From an uncultured Sphingopyxis sp. (GTDB taxonomy: Bacteria; Pseudomonadota; Alphaproteobacteria; Sphingomonadales; Sphingomonadaceae): a DNA stretch of 50,927 nt. The stretch spans positions 1 to 50,927 of the forward strand of contig CALMYE010000303.1 of the NCBI GenBank assembly GCA_937873425.1, read 5' to 3'. Each line of letters begins with the position of its first letter. Within the stretch, counting starts at the first letter, position 1. Shown one piece after another: positions 7,688 through 17,233 of the stretch. Both the position numbers and the translations under genes were made by a program. Under the pieces are notes generated by a model, which saw only the letters and a list, made by a program, of their open reading frames with translations, was not told the DNA's origin and searched no databases.

Positions 7688-8605
7688 ATGTCTGTTGCCC
7701 CTTCGACTCTCCGTGATTCCGAATTGGAGGCTGCCGGGGCTGCACTGGTCAGGGGTCTTGGCGGTTTCTGGCAGGGATCGACTGGAATGTGTCGCTGCCC
7801 AGCTCACGATGACCGAACGCCGAGCCTATCGGTTCGCGTTGGCGACACCCGACTCTTGTTCAAATGCTTTGCCGGCTGCGACACGCGTGGCGTGCTGCGC
7901 GCCATTCGGCGGCTCGATCCGAATGCCTTGGGCGCAAAGGGCGATGGAATCGCCAAGCAGTTCAAGCTCGATCGATGGCTGCAAAAGCGCGCCTTCGATC
8001 TTTGGAGGGTCGGACGGCCGATATATTGGACTATCGCCGAGACCTACCTACGCAATCGGTCGATTCACATCGCGCTCGACTCTTTGCGCTTCTGCGACCG
8101 AACTCCGCTGGGCAAGGGCAAGGCGGCACGGTTTCGCCCGGCGATGCTCGCCGCCGTCACCGACGATTCCGGTCTGCTCGCCGTCCAGAGGACCTTTCTC
8201 GATGCCCGCGGGCGGCGTGCACGCGACCTTCGCCATCCTCGCCGCCTGCTAGGCCACCCCTGCGGCGGTGCCGTACGGCTCGCACCAGCAACCGAAACTC
8301 TCGGGATCGCCGAAGGCGTCGAGACGGCGGTCTCGGCGATGATCCTGCTCGGCATTCCGGTCTGGGCGACGCTCGGCAATGAACGCCTCCCCCATGTTGC
8401 CATCCCGAAATCCGTGAACCGCCTCGTCCTGCTCCCAGACAATGACAACGCGGGACGCCGAGCCGTGCCGCTTGCAATACAGGCCCACACGGCGCCTGGA
8501 CGACAGATCCGCACGATCTGGCCGTGGCACGGGCGGAACGACTGGAACGATGTCCTACGGGAAGGAGGAAAGGGGGTGGGGGACTGGCGGCGCCGAGTGG
8601 CCTGA
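7688..8605 (+). CDS. Toprim-domain primase-like protein
   Basis: This 305-residue protein looks like the small DnaG-like primases carried by plasmids and integrative elements. An N-terminal zinc-binding region contains CRCPAHDDRTPSLSV and FKCFAGCD (CHC2-like, residues about 36-65). A C-terminal Toprim domain contains LGIAEGVETAVSA (the Glu motif), ATLGNERL and VLLPDNDNAGRRA (the DxD motif, residue about 255). It may start DNA synthesis during transfer or replication of the element. The last residues (REGGKGVGDWRRR) are encoded by the G/A-rich leader tract of the next gene. The ParB-like gene follows 31 bases later. Confidence 0.85.
   Translation: MSVAPSTLRDSELEAAGAALVRGLGGFWQGSTGMCRCPAHDDRTPSLSVRVGDTRLLFKCFAGCDTRGVLRAIRRLDPNALGAKGDGIAKQFKLDRWLQKRAFDLWRVGRPIYWTIAETYLRNRSIHIALDSLRFCDRTPLGKGKAARFRPAMLAAVTDDSGLLAVQRTFLDARGRRARDLRHPRRLLGHPCGGAVRLAPATETLGIAEGVETAVSAMILLGIPVWATLGNERLPHVAIPKSVNRLVLLPDNDNAGRRAVPLAIQAHTAPGRQIRTIWPWHGRNDWNDVLREGGKGVGDWRRRVA
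8559..8600 (+). repeat. G/A-rich leader tract, copy 2
   Basis: Contains GGAGGAAAGGGGGTGGGGG followed by CTGGCGGCG. It overlaps the 3' end of the Toprim gene and lies 78 bases before the ParB-like start. Confidence 0.6.
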
Positions 8606-8636
8606 TGGTCGGGTCTCCGCCGCCAGGAGACGGACT

Positions 8637-10658
8637 ATGACATATCCGATCGTATACGCGCTTGCGCGCAATTGCGTCGCTTCCCCGCTGAATGTCCGAA
8701 CGGAAAGCGACCCCGACGCCGACGCCGAACTGGAAGCGATGATCGGCCAAGCCGGCTTCGTGCTCCAGAACCTGATTGGCACCGCGATCAAGCGCAAGAA
8801 GGACAGCTACAGCATTTTCGGTGGCGGCCGGCGACTCGCGCGGGTTCATTCCCTGATCGAAAAGGGCCAGCTGCCGGATGATTTTTGCGTCCCGATCATG
8901 GTCTTGCCGAACGCAAAGGATGCCATCGAACTCAGTCTCGCTGAAAACCAGAAGCTGCCGATGACCGCCGCCGATGAATGCACTGCCTTCAAGAACATGA
9001 TCGAGAAGGAAGGCAAAACCCCGGCGCAGGTTGCCGCGCGGTTCGGCAAGACCGAGCGTTTCGTGCTCGGGCGCGTTCGTCTCGCCGATCTTCACGAGAC
9101 GATCTTCGAGGCGCTCCGCAAGGGCGACATCACGCTTGAGGTCGCCAAGGCCTATGGCAGCACGTCCGACACCGTTCGTCAGGCCCGTGTGTTCGAGCAA
9201 TATCAGGACAGCTATTACGGGGACGACGTCTACACCATCCGGCGCGAGCTCGCCTCAGGCAGCTATCGCGGCGGCGATCCCAAGGCGCTGCTCGTCGGCC
9301 GCGAAGCCTATGTCGAGGCCGGCGGACGGATCGACTCCGATCTTTTCTCCGACAGCGCGTCGGAAAACTGGATCGATGGCGACATTCTCGATCGCCTTGT
9401 CGATAAAAGGCTCTCGGCTGAGGCCGAGGCGATTCGCGAACGCGAGGGTTTCGCGGAAATCCGTGCGCTGCCGACGACGCGCGTCTCCTACACCGAACTC
9501 GACGGTCTGAGCCCGGTTCGCGGTGAGGTTCCGCCACCCACGGCAGAGGATGAAGCGCGCTGCGCCGAGATCGAGGCCGAAATGACCATCATCGCCGAAG
9601 CCGCGAACGAAAGCGACGACGGCATCACCGATGATGACGAACAGCGTTATCGCGATCTGGAATCCGAACTCCGCGACATCCAGAATCGTCCGCCGGTGTT
9701 GTCCGATGACCAGAAGGCCTCTGCGCTCGCCTTCGTCGTCCTCGGTGAAGATGGCCAGCCCCGGGTTCATCATCAGGTCTACCGAACCCCCGAAGCGATG
9801 AGCGAAACCGATGACTCGGACGATGACCGCGACGATGCGGCTCCTGGCGGAGCATCAGGCAAACCCGCGATCAGCCAGCGGCTCGCTGACGAACTCGCAA
9901 CGATGAAGGCGGAACTGCTCCGCGTCCATGTCGCCAGCGACCCGCGGTTCGCGCTCGATCTCGGGACGTTCGTGATGGTCGATGCCGCGCAGCGGCGTTA
10001 CGGGGCGAGCGATCTCGCAAGCGAGCTCCGGGCCGATGCGGCGCCGTCGCGCGTCATCGGGTTCGAGAGCGGCACGACGGCGGCTGAGGAATGGGCTAAG
10101 CTCGAAGCCGGACTCGATCGGAGCTGGATCGACCCCAATGCCGGTGTCACCGTCCGCTACGATGCCTTCTGCGCGCTTGGCGAGGAAGCACGCGCGGCAT
10201 GGCTGGGTTGGGCAATCGCCCGCACGATCCACGCCGTGCCCGCCAAGGCGACCGGCAGCGAGTTCGTCGATCACCTCGGCTGCAAGCTCGGGATCGACGT
10301 CGCCGCCTGGTGGCGACCGACCGCGAAGAATTATTTCAAGCGGCTCACCAAGACGACGATCCTCGATCTGTTCGCGGAAATCGGCGGCAGCGAACTCGGC
10401 CAACGCTATGGCGCGTCAAAGAAGGACCTCCTCGCTTCCTCGGCCGAACAGCTCTTCGCGGGCAACATCATCGTGGAAGCCGACGTCAAGGAAAAGGCGC
10501 TCGCCTGGCTTCCCGACGCGATGCGCTTCGACCGTCCCGTCGCAGAGCTGGCGAACGACGATGCCGACCTGGAGCCAGCCGATGCCGCCGAACTGACGGT
10601 CGACGACGATCCGGTCGGTGCTGGCGACGAGGACGAACCGGTGGCCGACGCGGCCTGA
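8637..10658 (+). CDS. ParB/RepB/Spo0J-type nuclease-like protein
   Basis: A 673-residue protein whose N-terminal 190 residues match the ParB family: SPLNVR near the start, IFGGGRRLARVHSL (the GxxRxxA box), IELSLAENQ, then a helix-turn-helix region (TPAQVAARFGKTERFVLGRVRLADL). The remaining 480 residues are acidic and of unknown fold, with a long Glu/Asp-rich middle part. Such large ParB-like proteins are common on conjugative elements; they may bind DNA for stability or regulation rather than true partition, and no ParA partner is seen. The start at 8637 has AGGAGA 6 bases upstream. A strong terminator follows. Confidence 0.88.
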   Translation: MTYPIVYALARNCVASPLNVRTESDPDADAELEAMIGQAGFVLQNLIGTAIKRKKDSYSIFGGGRRLARVHSLIEKGQLPDDFCVPIMVLPNAKDAIELSLAENQKLPMTAADECTAFKNMIEKEGKTPAQVAARFGKTERFVLGRVRLADLHETIFEALRKGDITLEVAKAYGSTSDTVRQARVFEQYQDSYYGDDVYTIRRELASGSYRGGDPKALLVGREAYVEAGGRIDSDLFSDSASENWIDGDILDRLVDKRLSAEAEAIREREGFAEIRALPTTRVSYTELDGLSPVRGEVPPPTAEDEARCAEIEAEMTIIAEAANESDDGITDDDEQRYRDLESELRDIQNRPPVLSDDQKASALAFVVLGEDGQPRVHHQVYRTPEAMSETDDSDDDRDDAAPGGASGKPAISQRLADELATMKAELLRVHVASDPRFALDLGTFVMVDAAQRRYGASDLASELRADAAPSRVIGFESGTTAAEEWAKLEAGLDRSWIDPNAGVTVRYDAFCALGEEARAAWLGWAIARTIHAVPAKATGSEFVDHLGCKLGIDVAAWWRPTAKNYFKRLTKTTILDLFAEIGGSELGQRYGASKKDLLASSAEQLFAGNIIVEADVKEKALAWLPDAMRFDRPVAELANDDADLEPADAAELTVDDDPVGAGDEDEPVADAA

Positions 10659-10681
10659 TCAGCCAGCGCCGACCTCGATTA

Positions 10682-10713
10682 GGGGCTGCGACGATGCGTC
10701 GCGGCCCCTTTTT
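10682..10713 (+). terminator. Rho-independent terminator after the ParB-like gene
   Basis: A 12-bp stem (GGGGCTGCGACG paired with CGTCGCGGCCCC, one G-T pair) closes a 3-base ATG loop and is followed directly by TTTTT. Confidence 0.9.
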
Positions 10714-10730
10714 CATGCCGCCTACCCGAC

Positions 10731-10775
10731 TGGAGGAAAGGGGGAGGGCGGTGTGCGGCAGGGGCAGGCGCCCCG
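10731..10775 (+). repeat. G/A-rich leader tract, copy 3
   Basis: Contains TGGAGGAAAGGGGGAGGGCG, then GGCAGGGGCAGGCG. It lies between the ParB terminator and the helicase start, 67 bases before that ATG. Confidence 0.6.
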
Positions 10776-10797
10776 GAGCCGTTTCAGGAGATCGTCC

Positions 10798-13700
10798 ATG
10801 ACTCTTCCGCTTTTCAAACTCGCCGACACTCCAGATTCCGGCGCCTGGGAAAAGGCCGAACGCCTTCACGGCGTCGCACGGGCTCTGCAAACCCGGCTCG
10901 CCGACCCGCAATCGGTAACGCGTTCGCTGCTCAAAGGTCTCATGTCGGAGGCATTCGGCGGATCGGATGCCGACGGACACTGGTCGATGCGCGATGCCTA
11001 TGACGCGCTCGAAGCGGCGCAGGCTTCGAACATGCTGTCGCTCGATGAAGGCCAAAACCCGGACTGCGCGCCGGAAGTTGCCTTCTCGGCCATTCTCGCC
11101 TTCGAGAAGGCGCTGCCAACCCAGACCTATCGCAGCGAACACCAGGTCGAGATGCAGCAGTTCAGCACGCCAGCCGCACTCGGCTGGCTCGCGACGCGTG
11201 CAGCGGCGATTACGGCCGAGGACCATGTGCTCGAACCGTCGGCGGGCACCGGCATGCTCGCAGCGCGCGCGATCGCCGCCGGAGCCTCCGTAACCCTCAA
11301 CGAACGCGATCCCTGCCGCGCCGCGCTGCTCGCTCTCGTGACGAACGCCGAAGTCACCACGCACGATGCCGAGTTCATCAACGACCGGCTGCCGCCGGAT
11401 GTTCGGCCCACGGTCGTCCTGATCAATCCGCCTTTCAGCCGCAGCGAAGGCCGCGGCGAGGATCGCCACGCCGGTGCCCGCCACCTTCGCTCCGCGTTGC
11501 TCCGCCTCGCCGACGGCGGACGCTGTGTCGCAATCATGTCGCCGGCCTTTGCGCATGACGGCAGCGGCGCCCGCGGCTATGTCTCGGTCGCCGAGATCGC
11601 TCGTCCGCGCGTCGAGATTACCATTCTCGGCCGCCCGTACGTCAAGCATGGGACCGGCATCGCCGTTCGGCTGATCGTCTTCGACAAGGGCTGGATCGGC
11701 GAGACCGAACGCCACACGGTCGATACGATCGAGGCGGCGTTGCCCATCGTGCTTGCGCTCCCGCCCCGGTTGCACCCATCCGACGAACCGCCCCCCGCCT
11801 CGCCGGCGGTGATCCCGTTCCGTCCGGCGCTCAAATCCGCGTCGGGATCGCTCTTTTCCGGGCTCGCGAGCCCCAAGGGCATGGCGCCGTCGCGGATCGC
11901 CGCCAAGGACGATCCGGCCGAACCGCTCGCTTACTCTGTTCGTGACGCGCCGCTACCGGTCGGTGATCCCGTCGGCATTTACGCGCCCTGGCGCCTCGCC
12001 CGGATAGATATTCCGGGCTCGACGCCTCATCCCGACAATCTTGTTGAATCGCTGGCCATGGCGTCGGTACTGCCGCCGATCCCTCAGTATCGCCCGCTCT
12101 TTCAGAAGCGGGCGAGCAGCGCACTGTCCGATGCTCAGCTCGAAGCGATCATCTATGCTGGCGATGCTTTCTCACGCGACCTGCCGGGACGGTTCGTGCC
12201 CAATGAAGCAGGCGACCAGCTGCGCGAGAATGCGGACGGACATGCTTATCGCATGGGCTTCTTCATTGGCGACGGCACTGGCGTCGGCAAGGGGCGCGAG
12301 GGCGCCGCGATCATTCGAGACCAGTGGAACTGCGGCAACTGTCGCGCCGTCTGGATTTCGAGGGGCGCGACACTGATCGAGGATGCGCGCCGCGACTGGA
12401 CCGCGCTTGGCGGCCTCCCGATCGACATCCAGCCGCTCGACGCTTTTCCGCTGGGGCAACCAATCGGCATGGCGAGCGGCATCCTCTTCCTCACCTATGC
12501 GACGCTCCGCTCGCAGCGCCACGACCAATGCTCGCGCCTCCAGCAGATACTCCAGTGGACGGAAGCCACTTTCGAGGGCGTGATCCTGTTCGACGAATCC
12601 CATTCGATGGGCAATGCGGCGGGCACCAAGGACGAATATCGCCAGGCCAAGGGGTCTGAACAGGGATTGGCCGGAGTGCGCCTGCAGAACGCACTGCCGC
12701 GCGCCCGGGTGGTCTATGAATCGGCCACCGGCGCCACCAAGCCCGAGAATCTGAGTTATGCCTCGCGGCTCGGGCTTTGGGGGCCCGGCACGGCCTTCGT
12801 GAACCGCGACGCTTTTCTCGCTGCGATGACCGACGGCGGTATCGCGGCGATGGAGATCGTCGCCCGCGACCTCAAGTCCATGGGTCTCTACACGGCGCGT
12901 GCACTGAGTTTCGCCGGCGTCGAATATGACCCGCTCGAGCATCGGCTGACGCCCGACCAGATAGAGATTTACGATGCCTATGCCGACGCCTGGGCGATTG
13001 TTCACCAGAACCTGGACGAGGTGCTGAAGGCGTCGAATATCGTCGACCGCATGTCGGGTCTGACGATGAACGCCATGGCCAAGGGCTCGGCGCTCAGCCG
13101 GTTCGAGAGCGCGAAGCAGCGCTTCTTCTCCCAAGTGCTGATCTCGATGAAAATGCCGACGGTCGTTCGCGCGATCGAGGAGGAACTCGCTGCCGGCCAT
13201 GTCGCCGTCGTGCAACTGACCAGCACAGCCGAGGCGATCCTCGAACGCCGGCTGGCGGACCTGTCGCCGGACGAACGCGCCAACCTCGCGATCGACGTCT
13301 CGCCGCTCGATACGCTGATCGATTATCTGAAGACCGCCTTCCCGACGCGTCAGATGCGCGCCTTTCGCTCATCCGACGGAGCAATGCGCTCCGAGCCGAT
13401 GCACGATGGCGACGGCAATGCTGTCCTCTGCCAGGAAGCGGTCGCGGCGCGCGACAATCTGGTCGAAAGCCTCTGCTCGATGCCGCCGGTCCCGGCGGCG
13501 CTCGACTTCCTGATCGCGCATTTCGGGACCGACACTGTCGCCGAGGTCACGGGCCGAACGCGCCGCGTTGTCCTCGAGGGGCAGGGGCGACAGAAGCTCG
13601 AGCGCCGCAGCGCAAGTTCCAATATCGCCGAGACCGACGCCTTCATGTCGGGACGGAAGCCGATCCTCGTCTTCTCGGAAGCGGGCGGCACCGGCCGTTC

Positions 13701-15093
13701 CTATCACGCCGACCTCGATTGTCCGACCGCGAACAAGCGGCGCATCCATTTCCTGCTCGAACCGGGCTGGCGCGCCGACATCGCGATCCAGGGTCTCGGC
13801 CGCACGCATCGGACGTACCAGTGGAAGCCGCCGGTGTTCCGCCCCGTCACAACCAACTGCAAGGGCGAGCGCCGCTTCATCAGCACCATCGCGCGCCGTC
13901 TCGATACCCTCGGCGCGCTCACACGCGGCCAGCGTCAGACCGGCGGCCAGAATCTATTCGACCCCGCGGATAATCTCGAAAGCAGCTATGCTCGCGAAGC
14001 GCTGACCCAATGGTATCATCTGCTCCATGCCGGCAAGCTCGCGAGCATCGGTCTCGAGAAGTTCCAGTTTATCACGGGACTGAAGCTCGTCGACGAGAAT
14101 GGAACCCTGTTCGACAAGCTGCCGCCGATCCAGCGATGGCTGAACCGCATCCTCGCGCTCCGCATCGCGACCCAAGATGCCATTTTCGAGGAATATATGG
14201 GGCTCATCCAGGCCCGCGTCGACGCCGCTCGCGAGGCCGGGACGCTTGACCTTGGCGTCGAGGCGATGCGCGCCGAGCGTATCGTCGAGCTCTCGCAGCA
14301 GGTGCTGAGGGAGGATCCTGTATCCGGCGCCGAGACCCGGCTGCTCCGCCTCGAGCTTCACCTCAAACCGCGCGTCACGGGGTGGGCGCGCCTTGACAAG
14401 ATCTGGGGCGGTTCCGCGGATGGCCGGTATCTGCGGAACAGCCGTTCGGGGCGCGTCGCCCTTTGCGTTCCGTCCTGGTCGATCACCGACGACGACGGGA
14501 GGCCCGTCAAGATGATGGAGCTTGTCCGCCCGACCGGTTCGAACCGCATCCAGCTTACAGGTCTCGAGCACACGCACTGGGAGGAGATCGACCGCAAGAG
14601 CTTCCGGAGCTTCTGGGAAGCCGAAGTGACCGAGGCGCTCGACAAGGTCGATATCGAGACGATCAGTGTCGCAACGGGTCTCCTGCTCCCCGTCTGGAAC
14701 AAGCTGCCGCAGGACGACGTTCGTGTCTGGCGGATCGACGAAGCGGCGGGGACGTCGATCCTCGGCCGCATCGTGATGCCCGGGGCGATCGAGAAGCTGG
14801 AATCGGCTTTCGGCCTCACCTCCTCGATCGTGCTGACGCCTGACGAACTGATCGAGGCTGCCCGGCATGGCGACGGCGCCTTGATCCCTGGGCTGCACGG
14901 CGCACGTCTCGTGTCGGCGATGGTGAACGACAGCCGCCGGATCGAGATCCGGGACTTCCGGCCTCAGGACCGCGAATGGCTGAAGGCGCGCGGCGCGTTC
15001 AGCGAGGTGATTGCATACAAGACCCGGCTGTTCCTCCCGGCGGGGAAGGCCGATGAAATCCTGAGCACCGTCATCGCCGAGCCGCCACAGTGA
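10798..15093 (+). CDS. Methyltransferase fused to a Strawberry-notch-like helicase
   Basis: A 1431-residue protein with two parts. Residues about 130-330 form an N6-adenine methyltransferase-like Rossmann domain: EPSAGTGMLAA (SAM-binding, about residue 144) and INPPF (catalytic NPPF, about residue 209). Residues about 430-1100 are a superfamily 2 helicase of the Strawberry-notch type: GDGTGVGKGREGA (Walker A, about 490), FDESHSM (DEAH box variant, about 598) and a C-terminal helicase half with GGTGRSYHAD and QGLGRTHR. These proteins occur on many conjugative elements and phages; a role in DNA processing or anti-restriction is inferred. The start at 10798 has CAGGAG 7 bases upstream. Confidence 0.88.
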   Translation: MTLPLFKLADTPDSGAWEKAERLHGVARALQTRLADPQSVTRSLLKGLMSEAFGGSDADGHWSMRDAYDALEAAQASNMLSLDEGQNPDCAPEVAFSAILAFEKALPTQTYRSEHQVEMQQFSTPAALGWLATRAAAITAEDHVLEPSAGTGMLAARAIAAGASVTLNERDPCRAALLALVTNAEVTTHDAEFINDRLPPDVRPTVVLINPPFSRSEGRGEDRHAGARHLRSALLRLADGGRCVAIMSPAFAHDGSGARGYVSVAEIARPRVEITILGRPYVKHGTGIAVRLIVFDKGWIGETERHTVDTIEAALPIVLALPPRLHPSDEPPPASPAVIPFRPALKSASGSLFSGLASPKGMAPSRIAAKDDPAEPLAYSVRDAPLPVGDPVGIYAPWRLARIDIPGSTPHPDNLVESLAMASVLPPIPQYRPLFQKRASSALSDAQLEAIIYAGDAFSRDLPGRFVPNEAGDQLRENADGHAYRMGFFIGDGTGVGKGREGAAIIRDQWNCGNCRAVWISRGATLIEDARRDWTALGGLPIDIQPLDAFPLGQPIGMASGILFLTYATLRSQRHDQCSRLQQILQWTEATFEGVILFDESHSMGNAAGTKDEYRQAKGSEQGLAGVRLQNALPRARVVYESATGATKPENLSYASRLGLWGPGTAFVNRDAFLAAMTDGGIAAMEIVARDLKSMGLYTARALSFAGVEYDPLEHRLTPDQIEIYDAYADAWAIVHQNLDEVLKASNIVDRMSGLTMNAMAKGSALSRFESAKQRFFSQVLISMKMPTVVRAIEEELAAGHVAVVQLTSTAEAILERRLADLSPDERANLAIDVSPLDTLIDYLKTAFPTRQMRAFRSSDGAMRSEPMHDGDGNAVLCQEAVAARDNLVESLCSMPPVPAALDFLIAHFGTDTVAEVTGRTRRVVLEGQGRQKLERRSASSNIAETDAFMSGRKPILVFSEAGGTGRSYHADLDCPTANKRRIHFLLEPGWRADIAIQGLGRTHRTYQWKPPVFRPVTTNCKGERRFISTIARRLDTLGALTRGQRQTGGQNLFDPADNLESSYAREALTQWYHLLHAGKLASIGLEKFQFITGLKLVDENGTLFDKLPPIQRWLNRILALRIATQDAIFEEYMGLIQARVDAAREAGTLDLGVEAMRAERIVELSQQVLREDPVSGAETRLLRLELHLKPRVTGWARLDKIWGGSADGRYLRNSRSGRVALCVPSWSITDDDGRPVKMMELVRPTGSNRIQLTGLEHTHWEEIDRKSFRSFWEAEVTEALDKVDIETISVATGLLLPVWNKLPQDDVRVWRIDEAAGTSILGRIVMPGAIEKLESAFGLTSSIVLTPDELIEAARHGDGALIPGLHGARLVSAMVNDSRRIEIRDFRPQDREWLKARGAFSEVIAYKTRLFLPAGKADEILSTVIAEPPQ

Positions 15094-15406
15094 AATCGAA
15101 CCTCTCATAGGGAGAGGGTCATGTCGCGGGCCTATGGGCAGGTCGACGGGCAGTTCGTCGACGGTTTCGACACCGCGATGCCCGTGCTGGACGCCCGGCG
15201 AGCATGCCGCCAGCGATCCTGCCGATCAATGGCCCCATATTCAAGCTTCTCGACGAGGGGGAACTTGCTGAACTTGGCTCGTCGAACGCGGAACCTACAC
15301 GCCACCATGCTCGCCCCGCGAAAGCAAATTGCCGGAGGAGGGAAGGAGGTGGAGCGGGGAGTGGCGGCGGAATTGACTGCCGACCACCAAGAGGATGGAG
15401 GCTCCC
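15094..15406 (+). other. Region without a clear gene; hairpin and possible degraded small gene
   Basis: A small hairpin CCTCTC/GAGAGG (15101-15117) lies before an ATG at 15121 that has a good ribosome binding site. The frame from there starts plausibly (MSRAYGQVDGQFVDGF) but soon becomes Arg/Ser-rich. A more protein-like segment (FKLLDEGELAELGSSNAEP) appears in another frame near 15235. This looks like a small gene broken by a frameshift. The rest holds the fourth G/A-rich tract. Confidence 0.35.
15332..15370 (+). repeat. G/A-rich leader tract, copy 4
   Basis: Contains CCGGAGGAGGGAAGGAGGTG and then GGGGAGTGGCGGCGG; 75 bases before the next start codon. Confidence 0.55.
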
Positions 15407-15889
15407 ATGGCAGACCGGGCATCCGCTATGATCCGGATCGGCGGCACGATTTCTCGCAATCTGATACCCGCGCTTCTCGAAGCCATCGAATGCGATGGCG
15501 GGAAAGCCGATTGGGAAGGGAATGCGATTGATTTTTCCCATATTGCCGACGGGCGTATCCTGGAGGTTTGTGCCTACGAATTGATCGGCGGTCAGTTCGA
15601 ATGTGTCGAAGCCTTCTGTCGCACTCGCGGCATTGCGTATGTTCGCCGTTCAGATGCCTGCTCAGGGGCGTTCGGACCCGAGCGCGCGGTCCACACGGGC
15701 GACGGGTCGCCCCGACACTACGAGTTAAATGACGCCGACCAGATCGTCCTCACCCAACGAGAGCTGAACGACCTTGGTTCGATCGTTGCGGCAAACGCCT
15801 GGTTTCAAGCGGGCGATTTCGCGCTGCCGCCCTTGTCCATCGGAACCCGCGAAAGCCCGTCCTTGTACCGGGAGAATGGCGATGGCTGA
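15407..15889 (+). CDS. Hypothetical protein of the element
   Basis: A 160-residue acidic protein that I do not recognise. The start at 15407 is preferred because a GGAGG box lies 5-6 bases upstream; an in-frame ATG at 15395 has its box too close. The sequence is soluble with four cysteines (IECDGG, EVCAYE, EAFCRTR, SDACSG). It overlaps the next gene by 8 bases, so the two are translationally coupled and probably act together. Confidence 0.7.
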   Translation: MADRASAMIRIGGTISRNLIPALLEAIECDGGKADWEGNAIDFSHIADGRILEVCAYELIGGQFECVEAFCRTRGIAYVRRSDACSGAFGPERAVHTGDGSPRHYELNDADQIVLTQRELNDLGSIVAANAWFQAGDFALPPLSIGTRESPSLYRENGDG

Positions 15890-16925
15890 ACATTATCTCG
15901 AGGCAAGCTTCAGCTTCGCCTGCACCGATGCCGAGATGGAGCTGCTCGAGGAGATATTCGGGGCGGCCAGCGACATGATGAGCGGTATCGTCGCACCGGC
16001 GCCAAGCCCGAAAATCCTCGAACTCTTCCCTCCTGAAGACGAAGATGATCCGTGGAGCGGCCTTTGCACGATATTCTGCGATGCGGATTTCCCCGATTTC
16101 GGTGCCCGTTTCGAAGCTGGCGCTATGACGAGCGACGGGGCCGGTCAGATCGCGCACATTTATGGCACGCCAACCTTCCAGCCCGACCCGGTCGCGACGG
16201 TCATCCATCGGTGCTGCGCCGAATCCCTCCTTCGCGGCGCAATCGGTTTCGAATGGTCGGAAAGCTGCTCCAAACCTCGCGAAGGCGAGTTCGGCGGCGG
16301 TTGGTGTGCCATCTTCGCGGATCGTATCGAGATACATTCGACGCGCGAAGCCTTGTCGGCGGCGCTCGAGCAGTCCGCGCCGAGCGACCCGCCTCACCTG
16401 GAACGTGATGCCTGGACCGAGTATCCAGCCAACCCGCTCGCGGACTGGAAATATGAGATCGCGAACGACGACACGCGCCTTGGCTATAGGGACTGGATCG
16501 CGGCGCGCGAGCGCACCGAGCCGCAAGACACCGCCGGGGACATGGAAGCGACCTTGCCTGCCCCGGAGGCGTCCGGGCTCTACCTGCATCTCTATCACGG
16601 CCGCAAGGATCCCGACGAGAATCTCGAAGACTGGGGCAGCGAAGGGCCGGTAATCGGTCCTCTCGCCTATGTGCACACAACCTATATGTGCGACGTCAAG
16701 TTCGCGGCGGCGCCCGATGTCATGGACCGATTCTTCCCGGCGGTCATGGCCGAATGGCGCGCACGCGGATTGTCCAACGTCGCAGGTCCGCTCTGCGATT
16801 GGCGCCTGACCGTCTTCAACGACTATATCGAATATGACGGTATCTACTATGGCGACTGGACCGTGTTCGGCGCCACGCCCAGCGAGGTCGAAGAGCGGTT
16901 CGTCAAGGTGGCGAAGGCGGCGTGA
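15882..16925 (+). CDS. Hypothetical protein of the element
   Basis: A 347-residue acidic protein, family not recognised. It seems to contain two related halves: FSFACTDAEMELLEEIFGAASDMMSG early, and YMCDVKFAAAPDVMDRFFPAVMAEWRA late, followed by aromatic-rich stretches (YIEYDGIYYGDWTVFGATPSEVEERF). The start at 15882 has GGGAGA 6 bases upstream, inside the preceding gene. The stop codon TGA overlaps the ATG of the small zinc-finger gene (TGATG), so the three genes 15407-17200 form one coupled unit. Confidence 0.72.
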   Translation: MAEHYLEASFSFACTDAEMELLEEIFGAASDMMSGIVAPAPSPKILELFPPEDEDDPWSGLCTIFCDADFPDFGARFEAGAMTSDGAGQIAHIYGTPTFQPDPVATVIHRCCAESLLRGAIGFEWSESCSKPREGEFGGGWCAIFADRIEIHSTREALSAALEQSAPSDPPHLERDAWTEYPANPLADWKYEIANDDTRLGYRDWIAARERTEPQDTAGDMEATLPAPEASGLYLHLYHGRKDPDENLEDWGSEGPVIGPLAYVHTTYMCDVKFAAAPDVMDRFFPAVMAEWRARGLSNVAGPLCDWRLTVFNDYIEYDGIYYGDWTVFGATPSEVEERFVKVAKAA

Positions 16926-17200
16926 TGGCGCACATCGTCAAAGGCGGGCCCCTCTGCCAGAAACCGGGCTGCACTATGTCCCGGCACCGCGATCCCGTTC
17001 TCGAGGTCGTCTGCCCCGACTGCCGCGCCCCGATAGGTGTCGGCTGCCGCCGGCTGAGTGGGCATAGCGGGCCATTCGTCGAGTTACACGCCTCGCGCGA
17101 CATCCTCGCTGACCGCGAGGACAAGTATGGACCGTGCCCCCTCGAACTCCGCGGTCTCGACTGCGTTTCACCTCAACCGGGCCTGCCGCTGTTCGATTGA
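16925..17200 (+). CDS. Small Cys-rich, zinc-ribbon-like protein
   Basis: A 91-residue protein with cysteine pairs typical of zinc ribbons: CQKPGC near residue 11, CPDC near residue 30, then CRRLSGH, GPC and DC. CPxCxxxIGxxCxxxxGxxH-type sequences occur in small zinc-binding proteins of phages and elements. The ATG overlaps the stop of the preceding gene; a GTG one codon earlier is possible. DNA binding or a structural role is only a guess. Confidence 0.65.
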   Translation: MAHIVKGGPLCQKPGCTMSRHRDPVLEVVCPDCRAPIGVGCRRLSGHSGPFVELHASRDILADREDKYGPCPLELRGLDCVSPQPGLPLFD

Positions 17201-17233
17201 ACCGCGGGGCCGCCAATCGGAGGGCTTTCCGCA

